This document shows positions 1 through 15,700 of a stretch of 64,000 nucleotides of DNA, piece by piece. Position numbers and translations under genes: made by a program. Origin of the DNA: Ascaris suum (taxonomy: Eukaryota; Nematoda; Chromadorea; Rhabditida; Ascarididae); assembly GCA_013433145.1 (NCBI GenBank), contig CM024178.1, positions 4,077,260 to 4,141,259 on the forward strand. The letters are read 5' to 3'. The notes beneath the pieces are model-generated. The model saw nothing but the letters and a program-made list of their open reading frames with translations. It was not told where the DNA came from and made no database searches. The stretch's first letter is position 1, and each line of letters opens with the position of its first letter.

Positions 1-731
1 ACGTTTAAAGTGCCCGCAAGAACTCCCTCCCTCTCTTCCAACGCCGAATGTAACTGATCAGATCTCTTGAAGTTTAGAATATACTTCACCCCCAAGAAGT
101 GTGTCAAAAAAATTCAGAGTGGAAGACAAACGAATCAGCAAAATCGCATCATTAGATTACGGGAAGATTAACAAATGACCAAATTTAACGACAGGCATAT
201 AACGAGATGTGGAGAAAGCTATAGAAAACACCAACACGTACTTGCATTTAAAAAGTGCAAAACCCTCCACTTCCAAGGAATTCCTACTTCCCATAACCAT
301 CTGTGATACTCTTCCCCTCTGCTTCTTATTTATTTAGTGGAATATCCCACAACTACCAAGCCGCTAATGCTCTGTTGTAATTAACAGTGTGAACATCGAA
401 AAATCAGAGTGCATTTTTTCCCTGAGATGTAGGGATAAAAAGTGTCCCTCTCGAGCATAGTCTGTTAAATCAGCCTTCTGCGAGCATATCTCAGCAATCA
501 ACAATAGCAACCTTCCCTTAAGTTTCCCTCTCTAATTCCTCTTTAAAAATATATTCACTTATTATTTGTAATGATCGGTTGCTTCTGAAAAATTCATACA
601 TAACTGATAATAATAAACAAATTTGAAAATAAGCACTCGTCGATATTCGATATTCAATAAACAATAGAACGACATCGATCGACAGATGTCATGAAACGAA
701 TCTGACGAAACACGCATTCGCAACATTTACT
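1..731. other. 3' flank of the dynein gene
   Basis: No open frame or RNA gene is visible. An AATAAA on the minus strand (TTTATT at about 329-334) could serve as a distant polyadenylation signal, but nearer A-rich variants are equally possible. Confidence 0.4.
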
Positions 732-3700
732 TTACCACTGTTGCCTCGGCGATAAATTAGCGATCGCATTTGATGCCGATTGCGTTGCATTCACCAACGA
801 TGCGCTCGAACTTGACGTACCAATCCTAGCAGATGCCTCGAGTAATTCTTCGGCCTCCTCCCTTGCCTGCTTTATATCACGCAGCGTTCTGAAATCCAAT
901 ATCAATTGCCATCCCTATTCAAGCGTTGCGTTATACAAATAATACACACCATGCTCAACTGCCAAAGCAATAAACTTCATCATTTCAATTGTTACACAAG
1001 GCATACTATCACCACTGCAATCTCCTCACATGCAGCAAACCACTTCTAGTTACCTTATAAATCATATCATTCCGCTTGTTCCACTAATGAAGCATGTAAT
1101 CACTTATTAAAAGAGACTGCACCACCCCACTGATACTAACCTCAACTACTCTAGGGTGAAACATATCAAGTCCTGCGGTATTACCTCCACTTTTTCTTTC
1201 AACAAAATACCTTAATCATCACTCAGTGTTTGATCTCCAATCAAAGTTCTGCTCCTCTCCCACTTCGAAAAAACATGGTTGTAGGATGATAAGAATGTAC
1301 TGTAAAAATCAGTGTGTCTAGCGCACTTCCATTTACTGCAGCATGCTTTAAAATGGCAATTTAAGCGACTTATATTTCTCTGCAATTATTCCACAACGAA
1401 AGTACATCATCGCCAATCGTCAGCAGCACTTCGAAATAAGCATTAAACAAAAGAAAAATTCCAAAAGGGATGTAGTGAAGCGTAGATCGTGCACGCAGAG
1501 GTGTGCTGTCTTACACATTCATGAATTAATTGCCACTAAGTTTGATTTCCTCAACAAAGAATTTTTACGCCCTTCTGCCTCATTCTCCCTTTTATATCTT
1601 TTTGTCTACCATTATTCGGATGCTTTTATCTTTTCTCAACGGCCACATAAAATGAGCGTTGCTAAACTGAATCGTTCTAACAGAAAGTATAACCTGCTTT
1701 ATCAAAGTCAACGAAAGCGGAGTTAACTCCAGCATAACACCATCTATTACAGCCATGCAGTTGAAACATTTACAATAATTCTAGTGCTCGTTCCATTTGT
1801 TTCCGGAACAAAATTAAATGATTAGTTAACCAACCTAGCCAACTTGCTCCATTCATCGGGCTTACAGTTCGTGAGGCTCTCGTGCACATCGTAGAGCCAT
1901 AGATTGCCTTTCTCATCACCGACTGTCAACTGTTGCCCTCAAATATGCAACATTTTCAGCGATGTTGTGGAATAAAGCGCTTCTTGAAAAGATATAAAAA
2001 ATCGTTATTTAAGAATATATCTCATTCCCAAATAATAATTGAACAGTGATGAAGGAAACTATAAAAAATATATCAATGATGCGACAGATGATACACTGGA
2101 CATTCACTTCAGTACTATCAACGACGACTGGAATATTAAGAAAAAAACCATTTTTCAACATAAAAGAAAAACAAAAAAAGAACGCAAATGGGACCGCAGA
2201 TGGGTGGCACCCTCTATTCATATGCATTCAAAATGAATGAACAAACGTCAGCCATGGAAAAACATTTGACAAAGAGAGAACGTTGGCGTATAAAAACCTT
2301 AGCTCACGATGAGGAAGCCATTATGATACCATTGTATATGCAAAGATAATGCAGCTAGGTATTAAAGTTTCTTAAAATGTACTTCCGGCAGTTAAGCTTT
2401 GAAAAATCAGAAACACACTCATTTACAACTGCATGCGTGCGCTTTCTGCACTGAGATCGAGCCATGAATGAAATACGCCTCATGCTTCTTGACGTTTTCT
2501 TGTTAAATTCAACAATACTCTATCATTTCCTGTGCCACGTTCAACACAGAATCTTTGCTGAGTATAAATCCATATCGTCGCTACTCTCGACAAATTTGTT
2601 TCAACTTGCAAAAATGCTGCGCCATCCTTTTATGACTCAGCACGTGAAGACGATGAAATTATTGTAGGTAAACGGAACAAAGATGTATGTTATGCTTCAC
2701 ATACATTTTAGCACCTTTCCGCTTATCAGTGTGATTTCATGATCACTTGCATACATATATATTTTCCACTGCACTGCTGATAATATATCACCTACATTTG
2801 CTTTCTTACCTCTTTTTTAAACTAGATCTGTTTTCTTCCAAGGCCTATCCAGTATTTCCAGATGGTGCTGATTTGGACTACGATGCAAGCTGAAGAAAAG
2901 TAGAAGGGATCTCGCTAAGCATCAGGTTACACGGTAAACGCTACGAGAAGAGCGTTACACTTTCATTCTAGCAGTTTTACAGCCAAAACTACCTACTACA
3001 TAGATATAACATCGTGTTCGAAAGAAAATAAACGTGAAAAAATGTCTGGATAAGTGAAGTGAATATTCTACTTTAAAAGGTGGAAGAAAAAAGTTACTAT
3101 CCACGTGCCCAATCTCTCATTGTCTACCTCTTCTCCCGTTCTCTTTCAAACGAACAAGCAAATAAGAATCAAACGCACCATTTTGCATCCACATCATTTT
3201 CCTTACACCAACGCCATCCTTCATCCGTAGTCGTGTGATCGGCGCTTCGTTGTCTTCGTTCACGTTCCAAACAAATAGCTGCAATGGAAAACTACATCTT
3301 ACACATGTATTCGATGTCTCAGCAAGGCTATGCGATTAAGTTCAATAATGCTCGGTGGTAACTCATTTCGTAAGTGGTCGGCCGTTAGGACACTTTGCTA
3401 ACCTAAGATATGTCAGTCAGCTTAAACTTAGACATTGCATTATTCCACTGGGTCAATCCTTCTTTATAAAAACGAAAGAAATTTTACAACTTTATGCTTG
3501 ATTCAATTACTACGTTATCATAAAATACATCGTTTATATAATCTCACTGAGCCTCAATATTCCCAATTTGACCCATAAAACTTTCATTTAAAAAACGCCG
3601 CGCTAAAAATATAAGCAATTTTTTACTTATTTGAATTACCAAAACAACTTCGAGGTGAAAAGCAATCCCTCAACCTATGCTTTATATGGAATAATCACTC

Positions 3701-6700
3701 GCCAACTCACCAAATGAAGCGATCGATCATCGTTTACCTTTCTATCGCCACGATCATTACCCCTCAGCTATCATCAAAAACAAAGACTACGATCAATTAG
3801 GTGAACTGTCACCAATCGATCACCACCTCCACTAAGTCATAAGGCACTCAACGTTCACACCTCAATTTACTCTCACATTACAAAAACGACTGTGGAACTG
3901 TTTCTATGAATGACTTAATACAGCAACGTTCAATACGAAATTCGTCCCTTATTAGCGCTGCAAGTCCTTCAATATTAACACATTACAGAGGATTCAAATC
4001 TTGCCAAGTGTGTCAACGATATTCTGTTGTAATTTTAAGAAGAAATAACTTTTATGATCAAGCTACCTTACAAATCAAAGCTCCGTAACTACTTGTTTCA
4101 ACACAGTGTTAAAGATTATGTTTATGAAAAGATGCTGTCACGGACAGCTTTCGATACTGTGATAAGGGCACAGCCGAATGTTCACACAACTCTCTAAACA
4201 GTGCTTACAAAAAACACTGCGCAGTCCTTTCTCTCTCCGGAGTGACTTTAAGACACAGCGGCGTGAAACAATCTCATTCCTCGGGACTTGAAAATTTTTG
4301 TCGATTTACTGGTGTGCAGAAATCGACAATACATCCTTGAATTACCCCCTCCTCCCCCTACACGAGGTTGCTGTCAACCTTAGATTACAATCACCCATTT
4401 CAAATGATCAAATACGAAATTACATTGCCCGCAGCGTCGGCCGATGTGAAAACGGCTGGATGCACTGGTGACCATGCGACATCCATCACATAATCGCCAT
4501 GCTTTTCGAAAGAACAAAGCACTCTCGGTTCCTATAATTAAAAGATAAACAAATCCATTACTCACTTATGACTGTAAATTACAAGTTAACAGAATGAAAT
4601 GCGCAACTTATAAGCCGAAATATTCATTAAACACGATTAATGTGTTTACGATGAATGTCATCCGCATATGCTTGCTGTTCAAAGTTTCGGTGCCAACAGC
4701 AACACATAGTGAGACTAAACAATGGTCGAAACGTATATACATGTGCTGAAACATTGAAAAAAAGACAGACTACCCCCGCCTCATATGCTGACTTGCACTT
4801 GGTAAAAGAAATTTCCTTCCGTCAACTGAGATAGTCAAACAAGAATGCCGGACATGGCGGCAAAAAAGACAAATTTACTATTCCACATCACAGCATGAAG
4901 CTTATTATATCCTAAGCAACTCCCCTCTCTCCCCTCCCCCCTCTCCCACTTCGTGTTTTCTTATCACAAATCCCTCTGATTTGGATGGCTGGGAAGACTT
5001 GCTGCCCAAGATGCAGAAAAATGCACGAGAAGTCTCGCAAGGAAATATGAAAGGAAGGAAAAGTTCCATGAGGACGATCATATCTACAAACGCCAAGATG
5101 ATAATAATTGAGCGCCTTGTATGCATGCTCGTTATTTCCCTTCTGCATCGAGATTTGTATATATCAGACTCTTCTGCCAAGTGAAAAGATTATGGGTCCT
5201 GCATCGACCGCAATGGGTAGCAACAGCTCGAAGAAAAGTTTTAAGGACGTCGACTCCTCGCAAACTAAGCAGCACTCCCGGAACTTGCATGCAGCTAGAA
5301 CTCAAATAGACAACATTTAAAAACAGCGTCAAAATGCCAATGCAAAAAATCAAATGATCCGAGTTGCGTAGAAAACGCCTACTCTCGAAAAATATGTATG
5401 GGGAATTTCATTTGCAAGAAGGAAATGAAATAACACTGCTGAAATCGTCAACAGGCAGCTTTTCGTTCCATGAAGTTCATACGCCCACTTCCCAAAATCT
5501 TCACTTCACTCCCCGAGCCTAAAGATTCACAAACAAATACAAAAATTTCAGACGCACTACAAACCTGTTCGGACTGTGGAAAAGATTTCTATACAAGAAA
5601 AGGGATCTGAGTGTATTTTCGAGGATAACGCGAGATATGAGAGATACATTCTTCCAACCCTTACACAAAAAAGTACGTTTTTCTTCAAAAAAAGCACATT
5701 TCAGAGTTTGAAAGCACCGTCGTCCATGCACGGCTTAGATACTGTGAACACACCTGTCTACTCTCGGGTGAGAGAAAGAAGGGGATGGAGAGTTACCCGA
5801 GCACAAGGGAAACTGCTGTCACCTGATGCAAAGATAAAACAAACCAACCAGAACGTTCATCCAAAAAACCTGCGATCACGTCCCTCGTAACTGTAGCAAA
5901 ACTGTTTAAATTGCCCGTGGAAAACAACTCACCTTTGCACTCCACAGTTTCACAGTCCAATCCAGAGAGCACGAAAGGAATAGATGTGACAGGTCGATCA
6001 CTCCCATCGCCTTATGCGAATCGACACCCGTTATAGGCGCGGTATGCCCTAAACTGCATGCATAAGTACTCATCGCCCCGACGTTATTAACTGCTTCAGG
6101 CTCAAGATATAGAAAGATCGATAGCCTTGAAGTGCTAAAAGCACAAAAGTGAGACTCGAAAAAACTTAGGGTGCTCAAGCAGGAAGTGAGTTTCATAAGG
6201 AATGGATCGAATAAGGAAGAATAACAGTAAGAAACCGTTTATTTCGAAAGTGCTTCCTGCCCTCCTCTTACCTACTATGATTTCAGGACGTAGAGGAACA
6301 CTATAATATTTGCCATTATGGACCACAATAAATATCACTCATCGCTCCATCCTACATCACCAGCATTAATACCAAATATTTTCAATAGAAACCTTCGAAT
6401 CCATCATTTATACCGCCTTTGTTTCCATGTCGACTGGCCGTATAGACGTTGCCTTCCTCACTGCCTACCACAAAGTTGTTCACATCATCTAACGCGAACG
6501 ACATACTTGTACATGTCACCTGTAAATGCTCCATCCGCTAGTGAACAATTTTTTTCTTCGAATCACCCAAACCACTGTACAATGAACTTATATGGTTCTT
6601 CACGCGTAAGTTCCAACAAATTAGTGAGGCAACTCATAGCAAAACTGCCCAGCGCATTCGAACAACACTACATGAGATAGGAAATTTAATGAGTGTGCAA

Positions 6701-9700
6701 AGGTGCACGAATCTCGCACAAATTGTGTGCACATTTCAGCAGGCCACAAATTTTGTGTAATTAAACTGATTCTCTAACAAAACAATTCATTGGCCAAGAA
6801 TAAGACGGCCCTCATTGTTCGCAGCCGACAACAGGCATTACCTATGCTGTATATTAATTGCATTATTGTTGCGATGCTGCATACAAAATTTGGTTAACAC
6901 TCTCATTTGTCTTTATTAAATAAAAAATTATTTAAACGAATCGCCATATTTCACAACTCTATCAAGAGATCACATTTCATCGACCTTTCAACGACCACTC
7001 AACAACATTAAACAGTTCATTAGGCGTTAGCAAATGGAAAATCCACTACGATCCATCACAAAATATGGCGCTATTATTTTTCACGATCCCTGCAGCAAAC
7101 TTATTGCAGCCATATATCGACACCAAAGCCCAAATCAAACAACTATGCGTCAATTCACTTGCAAAAAAAGCTAACAACATCTTCAATGAACGTGTTGCAG
7201 GTAACTGGAGCTTCCTCCAGCATAGTGTCCATTAAATACTCTTAGATTATATAATCGCACTTACTGCTTACAACGCTATTTACTATTTACCACCCACATG
7301 ACAGCTCGGATGTCTTTTGCTGTCCCTTTATTCGTCTACTCAAGCAAACATTACTGACGTCCTCTGCTTTATTCATCATCCCTTTCCCCTTCCCTCCCTA
7401 AATGCAATGCTTTGACAACGTGGTCGTAGTGTAGATCTTTACCTGCTTTTGCTTCCATGACAAATCGATGACGTCAATCGGTTGATTGAGGTTGTCAACG
7501 CTCCACGAACAAAGTCGGCCATCGGTCGATATGCTTATCAGGTTGTGCGCATTCTGACTGCCTACGACTGCCATACTGAACACTGGATGAGTATGTGCCT
7601 GAGAGGATAACGGACTCTGAAAAAAAAACAATGTTCACTTCTTCGACGAATTTTAAAGGATCGACCACCGTGCGATCATATTATTCAGCGTGTACACTAA
7701 TATGCAATATACAGGAGGATTATTTAAATACACTGACCTTGCCTTCACCTCCGCAAGATAAAACCAGAAATGAGTGATGAATATTAAAAATAAATATCAA
7801 CATCAAGCAGTTCTAGAAGAAGACAGCAAATCCCGAACACTATATCACTACATTTTAACGCTTTCATCTAAACATGCTCAACGAAAGATTTTCTATGTGA
7901 GCAGGGAAGAGGGAGAAAGACTAAAAACTAAAGCGTTTAAAATTTATAATTTAATTATCAAGGTGTAAGCGAGTGTTTCTGAGCAAGCCACATCTAATGA
8001 ATCCATATTTATCTAGAACATTTGCAAAGAAATAACTGAAAAAAATTTCTGCCCAATTCAAATCTTCTCATTCAACGTTTTTTAAGGGGAAAATTATTTC
8101 AACTAACCGAACAAACCAAGAATTCGATGAAATTTAACCTTGTAAATGCCGAGGTAAATCAAACGGCATGACATTTTTGCTGTTGAATGCATCGTAAAAC
8201 GGGTAAAAAACATTGAACTAAGACGAAACAGACTGGGAGAAATTTTTGCAAGGAAAGTGGCCAAAGCAAACTCTGTATCTCTTTTAAAAACGAGGCAAGT
8301 GGAAGGTGAAAGCAGCTCCCACTTTTGAAAAACTACTCAAAAAAGTTCTTAAAAGCTGCGCCTAAGCAAACGAAGTGACTCAAATTCTTTGAAGGCGAGC
8401 GAATGGCGCCAACAGAAAAGTTCTTAACAGCGGAAAGTATCAAAGACAAAAGACCGAAGCTCTCCAAATATTTTTAGTGGGCGAGTCTAGTGAAGACAAC
8501 AAAAAAATCTCTATGGCGAACAAAGTAGTCCGGAAATTATATGCGAAAAGAGCATTTGTTCAGTCTGCACGCTTTCTGAACTGCTAACGAGTTCAGCGGA
8601 TGCCCCAATCGCCCCTTATTTTACCAAAACATGGCGAAATGGAGCCCGCATTTGTCGACACATTCTTATCACAGCATACAAGACGACTGTCACTAGAACT
8701 CCATCGAAGAAAGACGCACCTCAGCGTCCATGTTAGATTCTCGGGGTATCTACTCTTCTAGATCAGAGACAGCCATTTAACTGCCTCCTCACTGTTGCAG
8801 TACAGAACGCAGCACTACAATGCGCGTTATTATGATGCAACAATAGATTTTCTTTCACTTCTCCTGGAACTTTGTTCGCTCCTAATTGAAATAAAAAACG
8901 AAAAAATCTTTCTTTCCCAGCGCTCCATCCTAAATTTCCCTCACAATAACCGATCATCGACAGATCTTCTTGCAACTGTCCCTTAAAATCGGTAAATTGC
9001 AGAGATACCGTGAAATATCTTCGCTCGCATCGTACTCCATTCGCTGCATACAACTCTTAGCTGTGAATCAATTATAGCCGCTCTAATGAGAAAACCAATG
9101 AAAATTATAAATAGAGCATTAAGAAGCCAACCTTATTAACCGGTGTTTTCTTGCTGAGACGATTATCCCACATGCAGATTTGGCCCGAATAACAGCCGCC
9201 CATTATTAGATTTGGATGGAATTTAGCGAACGCAACGCTTGTCACTCGAGATTGGCAGTAAAATGTAAACCTAAACGTGCCATATTCTTTATAAAACACT
9301 GAAATATAAAATAAAAGAAAGTGAATGAGATGATAATTCGTATAATTCCAATCATAGAAAAAATTAAACCTAAGGGATGAAAAGATTGTAAAAATTAAAT
9401 GCCTTGCTGAGTTGGATTTTTTTTCGATAAGTCGAACACATAAACAGTTTCAGATGCTCCATGTAAACCAGTAATGGGGATTATTTATCGCTCACAACAA
9501 GCAAGCTAACTGATATTACACCCGTTGGCAATACAAACGCTTTCAAAATAACGCACGATTTAGACGACAGGGAATTCCTTTCCGATGTTTTCAGCAGATA
9601 AACCAGAATGGACAATTAGAGTCGGCACATAAATAATCCGCCTGAAGAATCAACCGATATCGAATGTTGCTTATAAAAATATTTTGAAATTATTGGCATG

Positions 9701-12700
9701 CTCGGAATTGAAAATTAAATGGACGAGTTAATAAATGCACTGCTACTGTGGCTCTTTGAGACTCTTACTGCAAACAAAGAAAGCCACAAGCATCAAATAA
9801 AGTAAAGAATCGATGACTCAAAAACTTGCACAAGTTCCGATAGCGTCTCAACTAAGAAAAAAGTCTCTTCAAAGAGATCGGTTCGTTCTAGTGCCGGAAA
9901 AGCTATATATTTGCGACATACACATATAAAGCAATAATCACAGAATTCTCGTTTAAAAAGACCGTTTATATTGCAGGAAAATCGGGTTTCGTTTGCCATT
10001 ATAAATGGGTCAAGGTCACAAATAAAGAAAGATAAGCTCTCTTTCCACTCCGTCCTACTTTCGCACTGCTTAGACAGACTCCTAGTATCGTAATTACCTC
10101 TAGCCAGAATTTCAGGAAAGTAATGCTGGCCTCATATCTTCCCCATCCGTTTTATCTTCACCGTTTCATGCATCATTTTTGAGACGTGACTAGTGACGTT
10201 CAAAATGTTGCTCCCCGTTTCCTCCTCACTGCTTGATGTCACACAGATCGACATCCAGAAAGTCATTTTACCGGTGCAATCCTCCCACCTCTGTTTCATC
10301 CTCCAATAACGCTACGCCTAAAGCGGGTTAGAGGTAAACTGCTTCATCATGAATTATGTTCCTCGACGCAGCCTTCAACGAAGAAAATAAACTAAGACTT
10401 ATTTGACGGTGAAAATAACAAAATTCCGACGATACGAAATGAGGCCCGAACTGTATCACTATGTTTCTGAATGACCTATGCTTTTCAATTATTCTGTTCC
10501 TTTTCATGAAATAAAAAAGAGAAAGAAACGGTCTATTTCAAATCGACTGACTATATTCAAAGAAGAGTATCCTAACTTGAACGAATATCTGACGAAAAAA
10601 TTCTAGAATATCCAGGGGCAAACGACTCACTCGGCAGTTGGTTTCTTGAAGCGACAGTTCCACACCTGTACCACACCCATCGGATCAAGCGGGGATTCTG
10701 GATTATGATCATAGGAAACGGCGACCAATTCTGGGTGCTGTTCACAAAAATCGATACCGGTTACACATCTGAATACATCAGATCATGAAACTACTCGCCT
10801 TACGATTAAACGGTTCAAAAAATTAAATCTCAATTTCCCACTTCATTTCTTTCCACCTCGAAGAAAACTTCATTTAAAGTAATGCACAAATGATATACTG
10901 AAATGAAGAACTCATGCTAAATTTCCATATGGCCCACAGCAATCGCATATCGTCATCACTAGCTTGTGGTTTATAGACACGCAGGTTCAAAAACGAATCA
11001 ATAGTTGTGTGCCCTGAAAGCGGACAGTTCATTCCATTCATCATTTACTCCAATTAGCTCATATTAACATCTGGATTTACTTATTGGCTGTTTGATAACG
11101 CTGATGTGGTTGGGAAAGCAAGACATAAAAGCATGAGGCTAGTAAGTCACCATGAGCATTTGTGTATAACAAACAAACGTCGACGTGGGGAGCGAGAGGG
11201 GAAGAGAACGATAGAAATAAAGGAGGAGAGCAAACGGGACTCAGCGAAAAAGGGAGAAAACACGGTGCTATAATTTGTGGGTGATTTGATGTAACGACGC
11301 GTTCATTTGCCAAGAGAAACGTGCAATGCAACTTGAAACTTGACATGAAAATGGCATTATGAGAGATGGTAAATACGGAAATAAAACCTCATGAGCTTTA
11401 TTAATAACTAAACATTCAAGCCATTGGGGCAAACACCGATAGAAAGTCCAACTAAGGTAAACTTTACCTGCCAGCACTCCATTTCTCATCAACGAATACT
11501 CTCGAAAGTGTGAGCTTCTCGCCGCTATCTGCCTTCTCATCCAAGGTATTATCACGAGTGTAATCGACGAAAACATCCACCTACAATTTGCCTACTTCAA
11601 GTAATTATACAATGATCTGGTAAATGTGCCCGACATTTTGATCAGTGCGACTTTAAAAGGTGGCGAGGGGAGAAAGCTGGCGAACTCTTTATGAGTCAAG
11701 ATGGGGGGACCTATTGCTGCACAAAGCCTCACTTTCCCACCTTTAAAGTGCTTCGTCGCGGCACACAAATAACCGTAAAGAAGCGGTAGTCACGAAAGAA
11801 GCAAAGAAAATAAATAACTTCAGTTTGGGATTATCAGCAATCTTCTTAAAACAAATGGAAAAGTATATCAGTGAAGCGAACAATGTGCCCTCGCAAATAT
11901 GTTCAGCACATTAAGCAGTCAAAATGTCCAATAGCGCGTTCATGTCCAAGCGAGCTGATCGCTCGCATAAATTCCCTGCGAATTGTTCATTTGCAAGCTG
12001 GAGGTCACAGAAGTGAATACGTGCAAGTTCCTGGGCGCTCTAAGTACCTCGGCATCTTTCCAACTGGATGGAACGTAACTGAGCATTAATTTATGAAGGC
12101 AACTAAATTCAGCGATTCCCATCATAGAAAGATCGCAAACATAGATGGAATGGGATAAACACACAGCAACGTACGCATACAGAGAAATGCGCAGATATGG
12201 ATGGCATTACAATAATGGGCTATTTCAACGTAAATTTAAAGAAGCGCGTAAAAATAGATCTAGGTGAAGAAATCACTCCTGGCTTCGATAATTAAATATT
12301 TCTAATAAGAAAAAAAGCACTCATCCGCACTAGAAATTGATAAATGCGGTAAACTCTAACCGAAAATAAATTTCTTCCAATGTGTGTGAAAGTTCTCATA
12401 TACTCCTATCTAGACCCTTCCCAAACTATCTTCTCTAAAAAACTGCCAATGTGTCTCACAGATTACTTACCTCCAAATAAAATACCGCTTACAACGATTG
12501 CATAAATAATAGGTGAAAGTCTTGCCATAGCTCGAATTTTCATCATATCCACGAAAAACAGCAAAGCAACCTAAACGTTCGCAAATAAATCAAAAACGAC
12601 GCATCCACAGATACTGCCTTAGGTCGCCACTTCAAGCCAACAAAAAGCAACAAACCTCTTCAGCAAGCTGACGTTCCATCACTTTCGATTTGAAGTCGAA

Positions 12701-15700
12701 AAAGTGCTTAAATTTCTGACTGCTCAGAATCTGCAGCTTCTCCTCTTCACTTAGATCAGGAACTTTTTGGTCTTCTTCTTTCTTCTCCTCCACTGGCTGA
12801 AATATCCCGTCCTTAAATTTCTTAAATGCGCGAATTAGTTTCACAATCAAAAATCATCAAAATATTTGTGGTATGGACGGCTGCCTAAGCTTGATATTGC
12901 AAATACACTCACTAATCACTTACTCCGAGTGAGAGCAATTTTACTTTTAGTTACCTGTCTTATAGGTCAGTCAATGCAACTTACTTCCTGCGTCTGTCGT
13001 GCACCAAAATGAAAATTCGGCAACAAATTAGCGATTTCTCTAGTTGGAGATTCATCAAAGTTGATATCGAGATGTTTGTCCATCATCGTCATCTCTTCGT
13101 CGTAGTCAAACTCTTGAGAGCCAAGGCTGAATTCGCCAGCTGAAACCCGATCGTCGTCCGTCTGCGTTGTTTTCGAGTAGCACGCCTGAATTAGTTAAAT
13201 CAACTTTGTAATGCCACTGGTTACACTGCGACGCATTTCGTCATCAGCGGGATCAACAGCATCTTTGCTTTTATGCCATCTTCTGTCTGTGTTGCGTTAC
13301 TCAAATCTAAATTCTACCCCCATTTTTAAACTACAGCCGTTGCCTCAACCCTCCTTCCTCCGAATACAAAGATTTCTTCACTCTCAATTCAATGCAGCAT
13401 TGCAAATGTAAGTGGCTCACTCGACTGCATTTTATTTCGGTATTTCTACCACTTCGACGCCTCAAGTTGATTGGCGATATACACATAAGACTTTTAACAT
13501 TATGGTATAACTTAATTTTAAGCACATTGTGTTAAAACATTTTACCATATTGCCTCCCTGTTATCATTAAACATAACATTGCTGTCCAAAAACCATTTAA
13601 CATCACGTAACAGCACACGAATAACAAATGAAATGGAACTTTGCTCTCTTCCTGACAACCGATACATGCAAACCCGTAAGCCGATACAACCGATACATGC
13701 AAACCCGTAAGCCTCCAACGATCTAATTGTTTCTTCCATTATTTCAATATTAAAATGAGCTGAGCATAAGCGCCGGAAATTGTAACAGAACATTAATGAT
13801 TTGCAACAAAATCGCTGAGAAATAAGGACCATCTTCCGAATACACTGCAAAGTATTCCTCGAACCATAAACGGTAGAACATTTCCCATGCTTCACAAATC
13901 AGTATGGCTATATCTACAGAAATAATTAATTTTCGGCAATACCTCAAGAGAAACAAATAGATCGGCCAGCAGCTTGTCGCTCCAGCAGGTCGTAATTTCA
14001 CTTACGTGGAACAAGGATGTAAAAAACTGTAAAGGCAAAGATAAATTAACAGAATTTGAACGAAACAGTGCAATACAGCGTTAAAAAATTAACGCCACAT
14101 AACTGTTTCTTAGAAGAACTTACACTTTCTTTCGGTGGCACAGTAATCATTTGAGTTTCAGCAAGCACAAGACTCTGCACACGTGAGCTCGCCACAACTC
14201 GCTGACCTGTCGTTGCTGCTGCTGTTGCATTCTCCTGCAGTTTTAGAATTCACTTCAACCAAAATTAATTTACACAATCCAAGTGAAAACCATCGAAAAA
14301 ATAATTATCACCTGAATAACAGGTATATGAATAAATAAAACTACACCTTATTTAAATAATAAAAACGATGAATCATCGCGAATATTGTTCACATGCACCT
14401 GACATGACGGATGAATAGAAAGCATTGACTAAGAAACTATATAAACAACTGACGAACAGGAACCCAAGCAGCCGCAGCTGGTATCTGCCTATTTAAATCT
14501 GAAGAAGCAAACGGCGGCATCTGTTTTTCAGCTTCATCTTTCCCGATGGCAACATTCTGAAATATTCCACTCCATCGCCTTTGTCACAGTAAGTTCCTAG
14601 CCCTTTCTCCTTCTCTTTACAAATCCATCAAGAACCCGTTGCGTGTTTAGCCGGTACAACAGCTAAATTATCAACTCATTATTATCCACTTTCACTCATT
14701 TGAGCTGAATGCGAATGATAAGTGCTCAATAAGGCATTCACCTAGGAGAAACAAGCATTGAAATTAAGGAAGACTGCAACTGGAACCCTCTTAAAATCTG
14801 AGTTGAGTGAATGATGGTAAACGGACTTTTAAACATTCTCAAAGATTTACTTCTACTGCATTCACCGGGTCTTCATGTGCTGCCGTGTCTGTGTACCCAC
14901 GTGTTTGCCAATGCGGGCCGATGGCTTCAGGAGGTGCAGTCGGGTTAAGAAGAGAGGTCTGCACATTTTTCAGACCTCTTTAACAGAAAACAACGCACAC
15001 GTGAAAAGACGAATCCTACAATTAAATCCGCAGCCCGCCTACAACAGTATGAAAAATACAACCACCGGGGTTCTGTTCAAGCGAAAGTGTGCTCAGAATT
15101 CTGCTATACGATTCTTTTGAAAATTCTTTACAGCAAGGACTTAACTAACGGATCAAATTTTACAAGTAAAGTAAGATAAAATGCATCGCACAGGAAATTC
15201 CTCTCTGCAATAATTGCACACTTAAAGAAGCGCATGAAAAAAAAGGAGGAGAGGCCAACGGTCAAATGGTTATCGCACGAAGCAGAGAGCACACTGAACA
15301 ATGCTTGCACCTCGGCAACTTCATAAAGCAGCGCTGAGGAAGAGAACTTTTGCTCGTAACGAATACACTAGCGGATAGATACATAAAATTGCGTTGAAAT
15401 GAGACCACAAACATCCTATTAAATGAACTTCGCTGTTTTTTCATACCATTCTATGCAACAATCATGAAAAGAATGACGCTGCAATGCAAGCAACCTTCTG
15501 GCCAATGAGAGAGATCGATGAGGCAATACGTGGGGAGAGATCTCCTCCACCCTTTCCACCAACAATCAAGAGAAACTCTGCCGTCTTTAGTCAAAGTCCT
15601 CTACACAACAAAAGACGACTAATGAAGGGCGCAGCAACGGCAGTCGATTTACAAAGAGCATTAGAGTGTTACTTGCCGTGTTCGAATCGATCCCACTCGG

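Noticed and set aside
6049..6140. Starting dynein exon 12 earlier, at CTGAAG or GCAG.
   Set aside because: Those sites keep the frame but add about 18 residues not found in the family. The GTTTAG acceptor at 6049 rebuilds [10 protein letters not shown] exactly.
15602..15661. Extending dynein exon 2 to the donor TTT/GTAAAT.
   Set aside because: Phase is acceptable but the consensus is poor, the extra residues have no counterpart in the family, and the duplicated copy points to the GCAAGT/GTAAGT site.
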